Of a stretch of 64,000 nt of DNA, positions 25,746 through 34,799 are shown one piece after another; the first letter of the stretch is position 1; the number at the start of each line of letters is the position of its first letter. The notes below the pieces were generated by a model. It ran no database searches. It was not told the DNA's origin and saw only the letters and a program-made list of their open reading frames with translations. Origin of the DNA: Streptomyces sp. NA02950 (GTDB lineage Bacteria > Actinomycetota > Actinomycetes > Streptomycetales > Streptomycetaceae); assembly GCF_013364155.1 (NCBI RefSeq), contig NZ_CP054916.1, positions 62,001 through 126,000 of the forward strand, read 5' to 3'. The position numbers were made by a program, and so were the translations under genes.

Positions 25746-26708
25746 TCAGCTCAGAGCAGCTGGGGCGAGGCGGATGGTGTTCGACGGCTTCCGCAGGCGT
25801 ATGGGCTTGGGCTTGTCGGCGCTCGTCTCGACCGGTTCGACGGGGTGTGGTGACGTGCGGGGTGGCCGGGGAGGGTGGGTGAGGCGGCGGACCATGAGGG
25901 TGATGAAGGTCCAGGTGATGTGGGCCTCGCTGTGGGAGATGAGCCGCTCGTAGTCGCGGACGTTTCTCCTGGCTCTCATGATCCACGAGATGGCCCGCTC
26001 GACGCGCCACCTCTTCGCGAGGACGGCGAAGCCGTCCTGGTCTTTGCGGCGGGGCACCGTCTTGAGGGTGATGCCGAGGAAGGAGTGAGACCAGTCGATG
26101 AGGGTTCCGCCGTAGGCGGAGTCCGCCCAGGCGACGGCGAGTTCGGGATGGGTCAGGCGCAGGCGGAAGAGCTGGTCGCGGGCGGGGATACTGTCGTGCG
26201 GGGCGGCAGGGGTGACCATGACGGCGAGCGCCATGCCGCGCATGTCTACGGCCAGGTGCCGCTTCCTGCCATTGATGAGCTTTCCGCCGTCGAAGCCGCG
26301 GGTGTCCTGGCTCACCGTCTCGGCGCCCTTGACGGACTGGGAGTCCAGGATCACCGCGACGGTGTGGGGATTGAGGCCGTCGTGAACGCGGACTTTCTGG
26401 TGCAGTTCGGCGTGGATGCGGGCCAGGTCTCCGCTCGCCCGCCATCGCTGGAAAAACCCGTAGACCGTGCGCCAGGGGATCCCGAAGTCGACGGGAACGG
26501 CCCTCCACTTGCACCCATTGTCGTTCACATACCGTATGGCATCGACCACGTTGCGGCGCGAATGCTTCTCCGGGCGCCCGCCCGCGGGAAGCCGGCAGGC
26601 CGGGACGGGCAGCAGCGGTTCGAGGACGGCCCATTCGGCGTCCGTAGTGTCGCTGGGGTAGCGCCGCTCGCGCACGGCTGGCGGTCGGGTCTCGTTCGGG
26701 CAGGTCAT
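25746..26708 (-). CDS. IS5-family transposase of the 4.34-kb element
   Basis: A 320-residue single-frame transposase from ATG 26708. DUF4096 region: SDTTDAEWAVLEPLLP and RYVNDNGCKWRAVPVDFG. DDE core: VILDSQSVKGAETV (first Asp), VAWADSAYGGTLIDWS (second Asp), AKRWRVERAISWIMRARRNV (Glu). The C-terminus has an extra Pro/Arg-rich tail. Complete and uninterrupted. It sits between the MFS and RacP genes, and its start is 1 base from the racP stop. Confidence 0.9.
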   Translation of the reverse strand: MTCPNETRPPAVRERRYPSDTTDAEWAVLEPLLPVPACRLPAGGRPEKHSRRNVVDAIRYVNDNGCKWRAVPVDFGIPWRTVYGFFQRWRASGDLARIHAELHQKVRVHDGLNPHTVAVILDSQSVKGAETVSQDTRGFDGGKLINGRKRHLAVDMRGMALAVMVTPAAPHDSIPARDQLFRLRLTHPELAVAWADSAYGGTLIDWSHSFLGITLKTVPRRKDQDGFAVLAKRWRVERAISWIMRARRNVRDYERLISHSEAHITWTFITLMVRRLTHPPRPPRTSPHPVEPVETSADKPKPIRLRKPSNTIRLAPAALS

Positions 26709-26709
26709 C

Positions 26710-27126
26710 TCAGCGTTCCATGCGGGTGAGGACTTCCAGGGTGGCCTTGACCCCGCCGAGCTGTTCCAGGACCAGGCGGGCCCACTCGTCCTCGGGGGTG
26801 CGCTTGGCGTGCGGGGCGACGATCCCGGTGATGAAATTCGTGATGCGATGCAGCTCGGCCCCGAAGATCGCGCGTTCGTAAGCGATCCACACCTCGGGCT
26901 CCTCGGACAGCTGGAACCCGTCCCGGCGGTTGAAGGTCACCGGCGGCAGTCCTTCCTTGACCGCGATCTTCCGCAGGAACCGGATGCCCGTCCAGACCTG
27001 GGCGGGGGTGCACTTGGTAGCTTTGACCAGCTGTTTCAGGTGCAGCCCGGCAGGACGTGCCTCTTGCAGGGCTTTGCGTACGGCTTCGCCGTGAACATGA
27101 GCGGGCAGTCCCGCCCGCCGTTTCAT
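26710..27126 (-). CDS. RacP-like protein
   Basis: A 138-residue protein from ATG 27126 with a winged-HTH feel: HGEAVRKALQEARPAGLHLK, LVKATKCTPAQVWTGIRFLR, and the wing VTFNRRDGFQLSEEPEVWIA. The C-terminal helix region ends LVLEQLGGVKATLEVLTRM. Streptomyces proteins of this make-up are annotated RacP and are often next to DUF6192 proteins, as here (2 bases apart). The function is not established; a regulatory role for the mobile element is likely. Confidence 0.75.
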   Translation of the reverse strand: MKRRAGLPAHVHGEAVRKALQEARPAGLHLKQLVKATKCTPAQVWTGIRFLRKIAVKEGLPPVTFNRRDGFQLSEEPEVWIAYERAIFGAELHRITNFITGIVAPHAKRTPEDEWARLVLEQLGGVKATLEVLTRMER

Positions 27127-27128
27127 GG

Positions 27129-28064
27129 CTACCTGTCCCTCAGCAGCTCGGCCAGGGCCTCATCCAGGTCCACCTTCCCGGTGGACACCGCCGTCTCGAT
27201 CCAGTCCGCCGTCGCCCGGATCTTCTCTAAATGCCGTGCGACCAGCGCGAGTTGGGATTCGGAGAACTCCCGTCCCCGCAGTCGGGGAACCAGCCGGCTC
27301 GCCCCGGCGACGAAGCCCTGACAGACACCGATCAAGTCGGTGAACTCCATAGCCCGGTGGAAACCCCGCACGATCGCGACGGGATCAACAACGCCGTCCT
27401 CCTCCCCAGCGTCGTTCTCGTCCCACCATGCCTCCTCCTCGTCTCCTTCCTCGACGAGTTCGGCCTGATCGAACTGGGCCTGATTGACCAGCTCACGGGC
27501 CTGCCGGTCCCGCATCGCCTTGAAGGCCACCTCAGGCCGGTGCAGCAGGTCACATGCCGCCTGGGCAGCCACCGCCTCGTCCTGCGCAAGGTCCCGGATG
27601 GCCTCGACCTTCTCCGCCGCCGTCACCGGTGTCGCGGTCGCCCATCCCGCCGCTCGCTTCGCCGCGTCCCCGCTCCACTCGGAGTGGCCCGTCCGTTCAT
27701 TGACTGGAGGATGCTGGATCAACTCGTACGCGTCCGGCGCCGACGCCAAGATCCGGTGCACCTCGAAGGAGACGCCCTCCTGGCGCTGATTCTTCGGCCA
27801 CCGCGCGGCCACCCACCGATACGTCCGCACCGTGTGGAAGGACAGTCCTATCTCCTCGGCGAAGAGGCGTAAGGAGTCCTCCACCCCCTGCTCCTCGCCC
27901 TCCCCCAGCGCCATGTTCCCGCCGTGCGTACGCAGCGGCGCGATCTCCAGCGCGAAGTCTCCGAGTGCGAATTGGCAGCCCGTCATCACTCGGACCAGCT
28001 TCACTGACTGGTCCACCAGATCATCGAAACGCTCGCACGGCACACTGCCGACGGTCTGGACCAT
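27129..28064 (-). CDS. DUF6192 family protein
   Basis: A 311-residue acidic protein from ATG 28064. Opening VGSVPCERFDDLVDQSVKLV, then CQFALGDFALEIAPLRTHGG, an HTH-like part (EEIGLSFHTVRTYRWVAARW), VSFEVHRILASAPDAYELIQ, VTAAEKVEAIRDLAQDEAVA, and late ARHLEKIRATADWIETAVST. It resembles ParB/KorB-like architecture without a clear catalytic motif. It is always seen with RacP in my experience of Streptomyces genomes; here both lie in a transposon, which suggests roles in transposition control. Confidence 0.75.
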   Translation of the reverse strand: MVQTVGSVPCERFDDLVDQSVKLVRVMTGCQFALGDFALEIAPLRTHGGNMALGEGEEQGVEDSLRLFAEEIGLSFHTVRTYRWVAARWPKNQRQEGVSFEVHRILASAPDAYELIQHPPVNERTGHSEWSGDAAKRAAGWATATPVTAAEKVEAIRDLAQDEAVAAQAACDLLHRPEVAFKAMRDRQARELVNQAQFDQAELVEEGDEEEAWWDENDAGEEDGVVDPVAIVRGFHRAMEFTDLIGVCQGFVAGASRLVPRLRGREFSESQLALVARHLEKIRATADWIETAVSTGKVDLDEALAELLRDR

Positions 28065-28270
28065 GGCACACGCTCCCAGGGGCCCGAAAAGGCCGGCACT
28101 TCACCGGCCACCACCGCTCCGGCCCGCGTAGACCTTCCACGCTCCGCCGCCCGCCCCCAGGTCACCACAAACGACAGAAAATACCCCGCTTCGTGTGCGG
28201 GCTTGCCCGCTTATGCGCGAACACGCCCCCATACCCGACACACAGCGGAACGACTCTGCCATCCGTTACA

Positions 28271-28304
28271 GAACGTCACGGATCTCCGGTTCTGAAACAG
28301 CTTC
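28271..28304 (-). repeat. Right terminal inverted repeat of the 4.34-kb element
   Basis: Complement of the left end, 32 of 34 identical. The GAACG at 28271 is the inner side and CAGCTTC at 28298-28304 the outer tip. Confidence 0.85.
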
Positions 28305-28429
28305 TGAGCGAGGGGCCCGCTGCTGCGAGGGCGGGCCCTTCGCGCTTGCACCAGCCGTTTACTGCTTGTGCCAGTTGCACAGGTGATCGGGGACCAGGAC
28401 CGGGTTCAGGGCGTAGTCCCACGACACAT

Positions 28430-28961
28430 CCGGCGCCCACCCCTCCAGATCCCACGTCTGGAACCGCCCGTGGCCGCTGGACTGGCAGCAGCACTACCGC
28501 GTGCTCGCCGACCTCGCCGATACCGAAGCCGACGGTGTGCTGCCCGACATCCAGCCGGGCGTGCGGTTCGACGGCGACGACCTCGGACGGTGGCTCAAGC
28601 AGCAGAAGAAGCCGGGCACCTGGGCACAGCTGTCGACCGAACAGCAGGAGCGTCCAGGCTGGGCGTACAGCCTGCTGAGGCGCCGTCTCCCGCCCTGACG
28701 GCCGCGCGAGCGAAGGAGGGGCCCGAGCAAGGCGCAGCAGGCGTTCCAACAAGACCTGACAGCCCTCACGCAGTGGGTCGACCGAGAAGTCGTCCACCGG
28801 CCCGTACCACGAGGGCACGCTGAGAAGATCGCTGTCAACGGCGAGAACCGGTGCTCGTGAAGCTGGATGTGTGGGTCTCCAACACCAAATCGAGGCGCAA
28901 CAAGCTCACCCGAGAGCAGTTGGACGCCCTGCGGGAGCTGGGCATCGAATGGGCGGCATGA
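28430..28961 (+). pseudogene. Helicase with helicase-associated (HA) domains, decayed
   Basis: Pieces of the C-terminal HA-repeat region appear in three frames: WPLDWQQHYRVLADLADTEA and DIQPGVRFDGDDLGRWLKQQ (28470-28650), then LGVQPAEAPSPA in a second frame, then KLDVWVSNTKSRRNKLTREQ with ELGIEWAA ending at TGA 28959-28961. Each HA unit has the family's G-x-x-LGRW / W-x-S-N-x-x-x-R-x-x-K pattern. The helicase core is absent. Such helicases are common near the ends of Streptomyces linear replicons. At least two frameshifts and a large deletion are needed to explain the remains. Confidence 0.65.
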
Positions 28962-29038
28962 CGTCATCATGCGGGTGCGGCCACTGAGCGCCACAGTTGG
29001 CCATTTTGTACATCGCAGTTCGCCACTAAACACACAGC

Positions 29039-29512
29039 CTAGGAACGCCACCGCCTCGCCCTGACAACGGCCGTCCCGATCCCCGCCATCGCCAGCCCGA
29101 CCCCACCGAAGACCAGCGGCAGCAGCCACAGCGAGGCGAACCCGTTGATCCGCGCGTCCTCGGGGGAATCGGCGCGGTACAGCACCTCGACCCGGTCACC
29201 CTCCTCGTACGAGGGGGGATTGGAACCCGTCGAACTCCGGAACGTCCTCCGCGCGCCGTCCGCCGACGTGAACTCGACCACCGGGTATGCCGCGGGCTTG
29301 TCGTTCTCCCGCTCCTTGCCGGATGCGCCGTGGTCGTCGTTGCGCCAATCCAGCGCTACCACCGTGCCCCGGGCACGCTCCGCATCCGCCAGGAACGAGA
29401 CCGACACCCCCGCCAGGATCAACCCGACGACCAAGAACACCGTCCCGAACGCGATCGCCCCGAACCCGATCCACCGGCGGACGACACGCCCACGTCCCTG
29501 AACCTGCACCAC
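29039..29512 (-). CDS. DUF3592 membrane protein
   Basis: A 157-residue protein from ATG 29512. It has an N-terminal TM segment (IAFGTVFLVVGLILAGVSVS), an extracytoplasmic domain (RARGTVVALDWRND; AAYPVVEFTSADGARRTFRS; EEGDRVEVLYRADSPEDARI) and a C-terminal TM segment (LWLLPLVFGGVGLAMAGIGT). This is the standard DUF3592 layout, function unknown. No operon partners are seen. Confidence 0.85.
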   Translation of the reverse strand: MVQVQGRGRVVRRWIGFGAIAFGTVFLVVGLILAGVSVSFLADAERARGTVVALDWRNDDHGASGKERENDKPAAYPVVEFTSADGARRTFRSSTGSNPPSYEEGDRVEVLYRADSPEDARINGFASLWLLPLVFGGVGLAMAGIGTAVVRARRWRS

Positions 29513-30264
29513 TTCCCCCTCACTCGCCCGGAGTGAAAGGAACGCTATCCCAGGTGCCCGGCCGCCATGCTCCCGCCTCGGGCGGTTGGGCGACTACGAA
29601 GCTCAGTATCGACCACTCCTGGAGTCATACCCAGCGACCCGCTGTCCCAGCCTCGGCCTCGTGACCGCGGCGCGAGGTCCCGCGGCAGTTCGCAGGCGAC
29701 ACCGACGATGCTGGCCATCGCGTGCACCGGTCCTTGTCGTATCCGTGCTCGTGCTCGGGGAGGCTGCCGACATCACCGGTGAGCCCCGGGGGTGAAAGCG
29801 AGCTGCTTCACCGACACCCCCGGCTGTAGACGGAGATCGTGCAGAACATCGGACGGGCACTGCGGCTCAACCACGACGGGCAGCACGAAGGTGGCCGCGA
29901 TCACGCCCGTGGTCCCTGGAGCCGACGAGGATCCGACCAACATGGACGCAAGCGCGAGCTTCAAGCCCCTCGTAGCCGCACACGTCAGAGCCCCCTCTTC
30001 ACACGTCGTGTTGACGGCAGTCGGCCCCCAGGCAGTTGTGGTCGACTGCGCGCAGTGGCCCCTCCACACGGCCACATCACACACCCTCAGCACGCTCACC
30101 AGCTCCAGCAGCCCGTGGCCTCTCTCAGGTCGAGCAACCGGCGATGCAGGAAGCCGTCATCCTCGCGCAGCGCGGCATGGAGTAGGAGCCAGAACGGGCG
30201 CGGACGGCCTAGCCTCGCGCTTTCACGAGGCGGGCTGTCCGACTGGTGATCAAGAAAGCAGAAA
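29513..30264. other. Stretch without a supported gene
   Basis: About 750 bases with short competing frames on both strands, none with a ribosome binding site or known motif. Probably decayed DNA between the DUF3592 gene and the IS1380 element. Confidence 0.4.
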
Positions 30265-31873
30265 GTGCCTCTGACCAGCGAGAATGAGGATTGCTGAGGT
30301 CCTTGTTCCCGCCACCGCCGGAGGCACTTTCCAGGTGAAGAAGCGTATCGGGTCCTACCCGCGTGTCCGCGTCGAGGGCGGCGGTCGTGGGGTCGTCTCG
30401 CAGGCCGGGGCCGTGCTGCTGGTCGAGACGATCCGCAAGTCCGGTCTCGACACGGCGATATCGGCGGCGCTTGAGCCGTGGCGGAAGGCCCGGGCGGTGC
30501 ACGATCCGGGCAAGATCCTGCTGGATGTCGCGCTCGCGGTGGCACTCGGCGGGGACTGCCTGGCCGACGTGGGCTTGCTGCGGGCTGAGCCGGCCGTGTT
30601 CGGGCCGGTAGCCTCCGACCCCACGGTCTCCCGGCTGATCAACACGCTGGCGTCGGGCGGACAGCGGGTCCTGGCAGCACTGCGCACCGCCCGTGCTGAA
30701 GTACGCGAACGCGTATGGCGGTTGGCCGGTGAAGCAGCGCCGGACACGGGCGGGCAGGTGATCGTGGACATCGACGGCGTCCTCGTCCTGGCCCACTCCG
30801 AGAAGCAGGACGCAGCCGCGACCTGGAAGAAGACGTTCGGCCACCACCCGCTGATGGGATTCGTCGACCACGGCCGCAGCGGGTCCGGCGAGCCGGTCGT
30901 GGGCCTGCTGCGGCCCGGCAACGCGGGCTCCAACACCGCCGCCGACCACATCGAGGCCACCAGACTGGCCCTGGCCCAGTTGCCGAAACGGCTCCGGCGC
31001 GGCCGGCAGACGCTGATCCGTACCGACTCCGGCGGAGGCACCCACGAGTTCGTCGCCTGGCTCGCCCGGCGCGGAAGGTGGCTGTCGTACTCGGTCGGCA
31101 TGACCATCACCGACGCCATCCACCAGGCCGTCCTGAAGGTCCCGGCCTCGGCCTGGACACCGGCCGTCGAACCCGACGGCGACATCCGCGACGGCGCCTG
31201 GGTTGCCGAACTCGGCGGCGACTGCCTGACCGGCTGGCCCAACGGGCTGCGGCTGATCGTGCGGAAGGAACGGCCGCACCCCGGTGCCCAGTTGCGCTTC
31301 ACCGACGCCGACGGCATGCGGTTGACCTGCTTTGCCACCAACACAGCGGGCGAGGCGATCGCCGCCCTTGAACTGCGCCACCGCCAGCGTGCCCGTGCTG
31401 AGGACCGCATCCGCGCCGCCCGCGCCACCGGCCTGCGCAACCTTCCCCACCACGGCGCCGCACAGAACCAGATCTGGCTGGAGATCGTCCAGATCGCCCT
31501 GGACCTGCTGGCCTGGATGCCCCTGCTCGCTCTCACCGGCAAGGCCCGCCTGTGGGAGCCCCGCCGCCTTCGGCTTCGGCTGTTCTCCGCCGCCGCGCAG
31601 CTCATCACCACCGGCCGCCGCCGCTACCTCCGCCTGGCCAGGCACTGGCCCTGGGCCGACGTGATCAGCGATGCCCTGGACCGGCTCCGCGTCCTCCCGA
31701 ACCCCGGCTGACCGGCACGTTCCCGTCCCTGCGAGCAGCACCACCCCCGACCGGAGCCGTGGAACCCGGCGCCCACCCGACGCGACAACCGGGCCGTCAG
31801 CCTGCCCAGACGCCGAAACCCCCACCCCAAAGAGTCCGCCAGCAAACTGACGACCCCTCATGAACGATCGAGG
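30265..31873 (+). mobile_element. IS1380-family insertion sequence, about 1.6 kb
   Basis: The transposase fills most of the element. The right end is placed near 31873 because, immediately after GATCGAGGC, an unrelated protein frame (ImmA/IrrE) resumes in mid-domain. The left end near 30265 (GCCTCTGACC) shares only GCCTC with the complement of the right tip (GCCTCGATCG). No target duplication is certain. Confidence 0.6.
30335..31711 (+). CDS. IS1380-family transposase
   Basis: About 458 residues from GTG 30335 (a longer start at 30284 would add 17 residues). It shows the IS1380 sequence pattern: HDPGKILLDVALAVALGGDC, FGPVASDPTVSRLINTLASG, VIVDIDGVLVLAHSEKQDAA (first Asp), IRTDSGGGTHEFVAWLARRG (second Asp) and a C-terminal block QNQIWLEIVQIALDLLAWMP. 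Complete and apparently functional. Confidence 0.9.
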   Translation: MKKRIGSYPRVRVEGGGRGVVSQAGAVLLVETIRKSGLDTAISAALEPWRKARAVHDPGKILLDVALAVALGGDCLADVGLLRAEPAVFGPVASDPTVSRLINTLASGGQRVLAALRTARAEVRERVWRLAGEAAPDTGGQVIVDIDGVLVLAHSEKQDAAATWKKTFGHHPLMGFVDHGRSGSGEPVVGLLRPGNAGSNTAADHIEATRLALAQLPKRLRRGRQTLIRTDSGGGTHEFVAWLARRGRWLSYSVGMTITDAIHQAVLKVPASAWTPAVEPDGDIRDGAWVAELGGDCLTGWPNGLRLIVRKERPHPGAQLRFTDADGMRLTCFATNTAGEAIAALELRHRQRARAEDRIRAARATGLRNLPHHGAAQNQIWLEIVQIALDLLAWMPLLALTGKARLWEPRRLRLRLFSAAAQLITTGRRRYLRLARHWPWADVISDALDRLRVLPNPG

Positions 31874-32293
31874 CTAAGCGAGCGGCGCGGTCATCCTCTC
31901 CATCTGATCCCTATTGCCATGCGGGCCGCACAGCCGTGCGGTCTTTGGATAGCCTCGGACGCTGCCGACTTCATCATATTCGAAGCCAAGACTACGCGGC
32001 CTCATCAGGACCACATCATCGTGCACGAGCTGGCTCACATGATCTGTGAACATCGCAGCAGCTCATCCCTGGACGATGCGACCGCCCGATTGATGTTTCC
32101 GGATCTGAATCCAGAGCTCGTACGGAACATGCTGCAGCGTGCAAACTATTCTGATGCCCAGGAACAAGAAGCTGAGATGATGGCGACTCTGATTCTCGCC
32201 ACGCAGAACGCCGGAATCACTAGGCCCCCAACTCCCGCGCTGGGGGCACTCAGCAGGGCGCTGGGAATCACTCAAAGGCGACGCCGACTGTGA
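31874..32293 (+). pseudogene. ImmA/IrrE-type metalloprotease, N-terminus lost
   Basis: The frame is open from the IS1380 end and reads LSERRGHPLHLIPIAMRAAQ, a mid-domain strand of this family. An ATG at 31919 could start a 124-residue product. The zinc motif HELAH is at 36-40 of that product with ICEH after it; a third ligand region EQEAEMMATLIL follows. The normal first part, and the XRE regulator usually encoded just upstream in this conserved trio, have been removed by the IS insertion. The last codons overlap the next gene (GTGA). Confidence 0.7.
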
Positions 32294-33468
32294 CGATCAG
32301 CGAATTACGGAGTTTCGGGATTGGCTTGGAGACGGCTGGCATCGCCTACTTGTGGTTGGCAGTGGTGCTACGTGCTCCGACCGCCATGCGTTCAAGCGAG
32401 CAACGGGTCCTGTGGCTAGCGGTCCTGGGTGCCGCAGCCGCAGTGACGCTCCATCTGCAATGGGCCAACGACCTCATGTATCAAGCCACTGGACCCACCC
32501 ATCTGACCGCGTTGGCACGAAACCTGTTCGGCGTTCTCACCTCTGCCGCCGTACTGGACTTCGTGTTCCTGGCGATTCGCGGCCGTCACACGTACCTGCT
32601 GTACGGTGTAGCCGGGCTCGTGATGACCGCGCTCGCCTGGCTAGATCTAGCCGCAGAACCACACGTGTCACACACGATCCCTTCCGTTAGTGATCCCACC
32701 CCGTCCGGGACATACTGGGTGGTCCTCATCACCGTCAATCTCAGCACGAACCTGGTGTGCGCAACTGCCTGCTGGTGGTATAGCCGTGCGAGTTTAGACC
32801 TCGCTCTACGTGTCGGATTGCGGCTCTTCGGCCTCGGTGCTGTCTTCGCCGGAGCGTACTGGCTACTCAGCGCTACCTACATCGGGATGCGATACTCGTG
32901 GATCCCATCGATCACTCCACTTCTGCTGGGTTGTTATGCCATCTCAAGAGCGAGCGCGATCTGCGTCCCCTTCGGGACTGCGGCGGCGCTCGCGCTCAGA
33001 CGCGTCCGGATCTTGTGGCAGCTCTGGCCGCTGTGGCGTGACTTGGTCGACGCAGTGCCCGACGTCCGCCTGGTGCAGACTCAACAACGCGGCCTTGATT
33101 TCCTGCGGCGCTCTAACCCGTTGGGCTTGTGTCTCTACCGGACAGTGATCGAGATCCGTGACGCCGTTCTCAATCTGCGTGCCTACATCCCCCAGGCAGT
33201 ATTAGATGACGTTCGGGCACAGCTTGAACACGATGGCTCGTCCCCTACCGAGGTCGATCCCCGCGTGACAGCCTGCTGGTTGCGCATAGCGCGACACGCA
33301 AAGGCAAGCGGTGCGCCCCTACTGCGCGGTGATCTGACCATCCCGGTCCTCGGAGGTGCAGACCTCCCTGGCGAGATCGAGTTCCTACGCAAAGTCGCCA
33401 AGGCTGACACTTCACCTCAGCTCCGCGAAGTCGCCGCCAGCCTTAACCGCCCGATAGCGACGCGCTGA
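32290..33468 (+). CDS. MAB_1171c-like multi-pass membrane protein
   Basis: A 392-residue protein from GTG 32290, coupled to the ImmA/IrrE frame. About seven hydrophobic segments occupy the first 240 residues (GIAYLWLAVVLRAP; VLWLAVLGAAAAVTLHL; LLYGVAGLVMTALAWLDLA; GLRLFGLGAVFAGAYWLLSA). A cytoplasmic C-terminal domain of ~150 residues has RVRILWQLWPLWRDLVDAVP and YRTVIEIRDAVLNLRAYIPQ, the DUF6545/MAB_1171c pattern. Such proteins follow an XRE and an ImmA/IrrE gene in many actinobacteria; they are thought to be transporters or sensors, without proof. Confidence 0.8.
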   Translation: MTISELRSFGIGLETAGIAYLWLAVVLRAPTAMRSSEQRVLWLAVLGAAAAVTLHLQWANDLMYQATGPTHLTALARNLFGVLTSAAVLDFVFLAIRGRHTYLLYGVAGLVMTALAWLDLAAEPHVSHTIPSVSDPTPSGTYWVVLITVNLSTNLVCATACWWYSRASLDLALRVGLRLFGLGAVFAGAYWLLSATYIGMRYSWIPSITPLLLGCYAISRASAICVPFGTAAALALRRVRILWQLWPLWRDLVDAVPDVRLVQTQQRGLDFLRRSNPLGLCLYRTVIEIRDAVLNLRAYIPQAVLDDVRAQLEHDGSSPTEVDPRVTACWLRIARHAKASGAPLLRGDLTIPVLGGADLPGEIEFLRKVAKADTSPQLREVAASLNRPIATR

Positions 33469-33482
33469 GATCGGAGATCGAC

Positions 33483-34604
33483 ATGAAAATTCAAGGCAAC
33501 TGTAGCGATCAGTTCAGCGCAGTACGGGAGGCGTTCGCCGACTCCCTACGCAGCGGAGCGGATGTCGGTGCCTCGGTGGCGATCTACCTCGACGGCGAAC
33601 CCGTCGTCGACCTGTGGGGAGGCTACACCGACCAGGAGCGTACCCAACCATGGCAGCGCAACACCATCACCAACGTGTGGTCCACTACGAAGACGATGAC
33701 CGCGCTGTGTGTCCTCGTCCTCGCCGACCGCGACGAGCTCGACCTGACCGCACCGGTCACAAAATATTGGCCCGAGTTCGGTACCGCAGGAAAAAATCAC
33801 ATCGAGATCCGGCACCTGCTTGGCCACACCGCTGGTCTCCCCGACTGGGACCAGCCAATGAACCTCGACGACCTGTGCGATTGGGAGAAGGCCACCACCC
33901 TGCTGGCCCGCCAATCGCCCCGCTGGGAACCTGGCGCGGCTTCTGGCTACCACCGGTTCACCCACGGCTTTTTGATCGGCGAGGTCATCCGCCGCATCTG
34001 CCAGCAGCCAATCGGCACATTCTTCGCCGACCACATTGCTGCCCCACTCGATGCCGATTTCCACATCGGGCTCGCAGTCAAACACGACCACCGTGTCTCC
34101 GATGCCATCCCCGCACACGGCCCCGCACCCGCAGCCAACCCGCGGGTGGCCATTCCGGTCGGCACCTACGTGACTGCCCAGGATACCTGGAGCGCACAGT
34201 GGCGCCGCGCCGAGATTCCTGCAGCGGCAGGCTTCGGAAACGCACGATCTGTAGCCGCCGTCCAAGCGGTACTCGCCTCCGGAGGCCAAACGCCCTCAGC
34301 GCGCCTTCTGTCCGAAGCTACCTGCCGCATGGTGTTCGACGAGCAGTCCCACGGCATGGACCTCGTGCTCGGCATCCCCGTGCGCTTCGGAATGGGTTAC
34401 GCCTTGAAGGCTGGCGACGCACCGGTGGGGATGCCCAACCTCCACACCTGCTACTGGGGCGGAAGGGGCGGATCATTGGTCGTCAATGACCTCGACGCGC
34501 GCATGACCATCGCCTACGTGATGAATCAGATGACCCACCTCGGCCTCACCGACCCACGCAGCCACAAGCTCCTTCAAACCGCCTACGAAGCACTGGCACT
34601 CTGA
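33483..34604 (+). CDS. Serine beta-lactamase-fold hydrolase (esterase type)
   Basis: A 373-residue protein from ATG 33483, 14 bases after the membrane protein. It has the class C/EstB-like core: catalytic STTK at 67-70, the Tyr motif region SGYHRFTHGFLIGEVIRRI (~157-175), and a late WGGRGGSLVVND (HxG equivalent). There is no signal peptide, so it acts in the cytoplasm, probably as an esterase or transacylase rather than an antibiotic-degrading enzyme. It is the downstream enzyme of the XRE/ImmA/MAB_1171c type operon. Confidence 0.85.
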   Translation: MKIQGNCSDQFSAVREAFADSLRSGADVGASVAIYLDGEPVVDLWGGYTDQERTQPWQRNTITNVWSTTKTMTALCVLVLADRDELDLTAPVTKYWPEFGTAGKNHIEIRHLLGHTAGLPDWDQPMNLDDLCDWEKATTLLARQSPRWEPGAASGYHRFTHGFLIGEVIRRICQQPIGTFFADHIAAPLDADFHIGLAVKHDHRVSDAIPAHGPAPAANPRVAIPVGTYVTAQDTWSAQWRRAEIPAAAGFGNARSVAAVQAVLASGGQTPSARLLSEATCRMVFDEQSHGMDLVLGIPVRFGMGYALKAGDAPVGMPNLHTCYWGGRGGSLVVNDLDARMTIAYVMNQMTHLGLTDPRSHKLLQTAYEALAL

Positions 34605-34799
34605 CGGAGAGCCCTGTCGGGCCGCGATCTTCGACGAAGACGACCAAGCACTCGGCCAGTTCCACAAACTGCCCGGCCCCGACCTGTGGTGGTGGCGGCG
34701 ACACCCCCGCCTCCTCACCGGAGACCTCGGGCGTTCGCTTCGCTCGGCCGGTGCCAATCGGCACCGCCCCTGGCACAACATGACCCTCAGCCTCGCGGG

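Larger units (their letters stand above)
23961..28304. mobile_element. 4.34-kb IS5-type transposon with passenger genes
   Basis: The ends at 23961-23994 and 28271-28304 are inverted repeats of 34 bases with 32 identities; the outer 24 are perfect (GAAGCTGTTTCAGAACCGGA...). Inside, all on the minus strand, lie an MFS exporter, an IS5-family transposase, a RacP-like protein and a DUF6192 protein. One transposase between one pair of ends implies the whole block moves as a unit, far larger than an ordinary IS5 (0.8-1.5 kb). Flanks are CTTA on the left and TGAG on the right, so no exact target duplication remains. Confidence 0.75.

Noticed and set aside
29773..30099. 108-codon minus-strand frame before the IS1380 element
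   Set aside because: Codon use and residue make-up are unlike real genes and there is no ribosome binding site.
30209..31861. Long minus-strand frames opposite the IS1380 transposase
   Set aside because: Antisense frames of a recognised transposase.
34605..34799. Plus-strand frame with PGPDLWWWRRHPRLLTGDLG
   Set aside because: Looks like a fragment of a protein, but it is too short and unrecognised to call as a gene.
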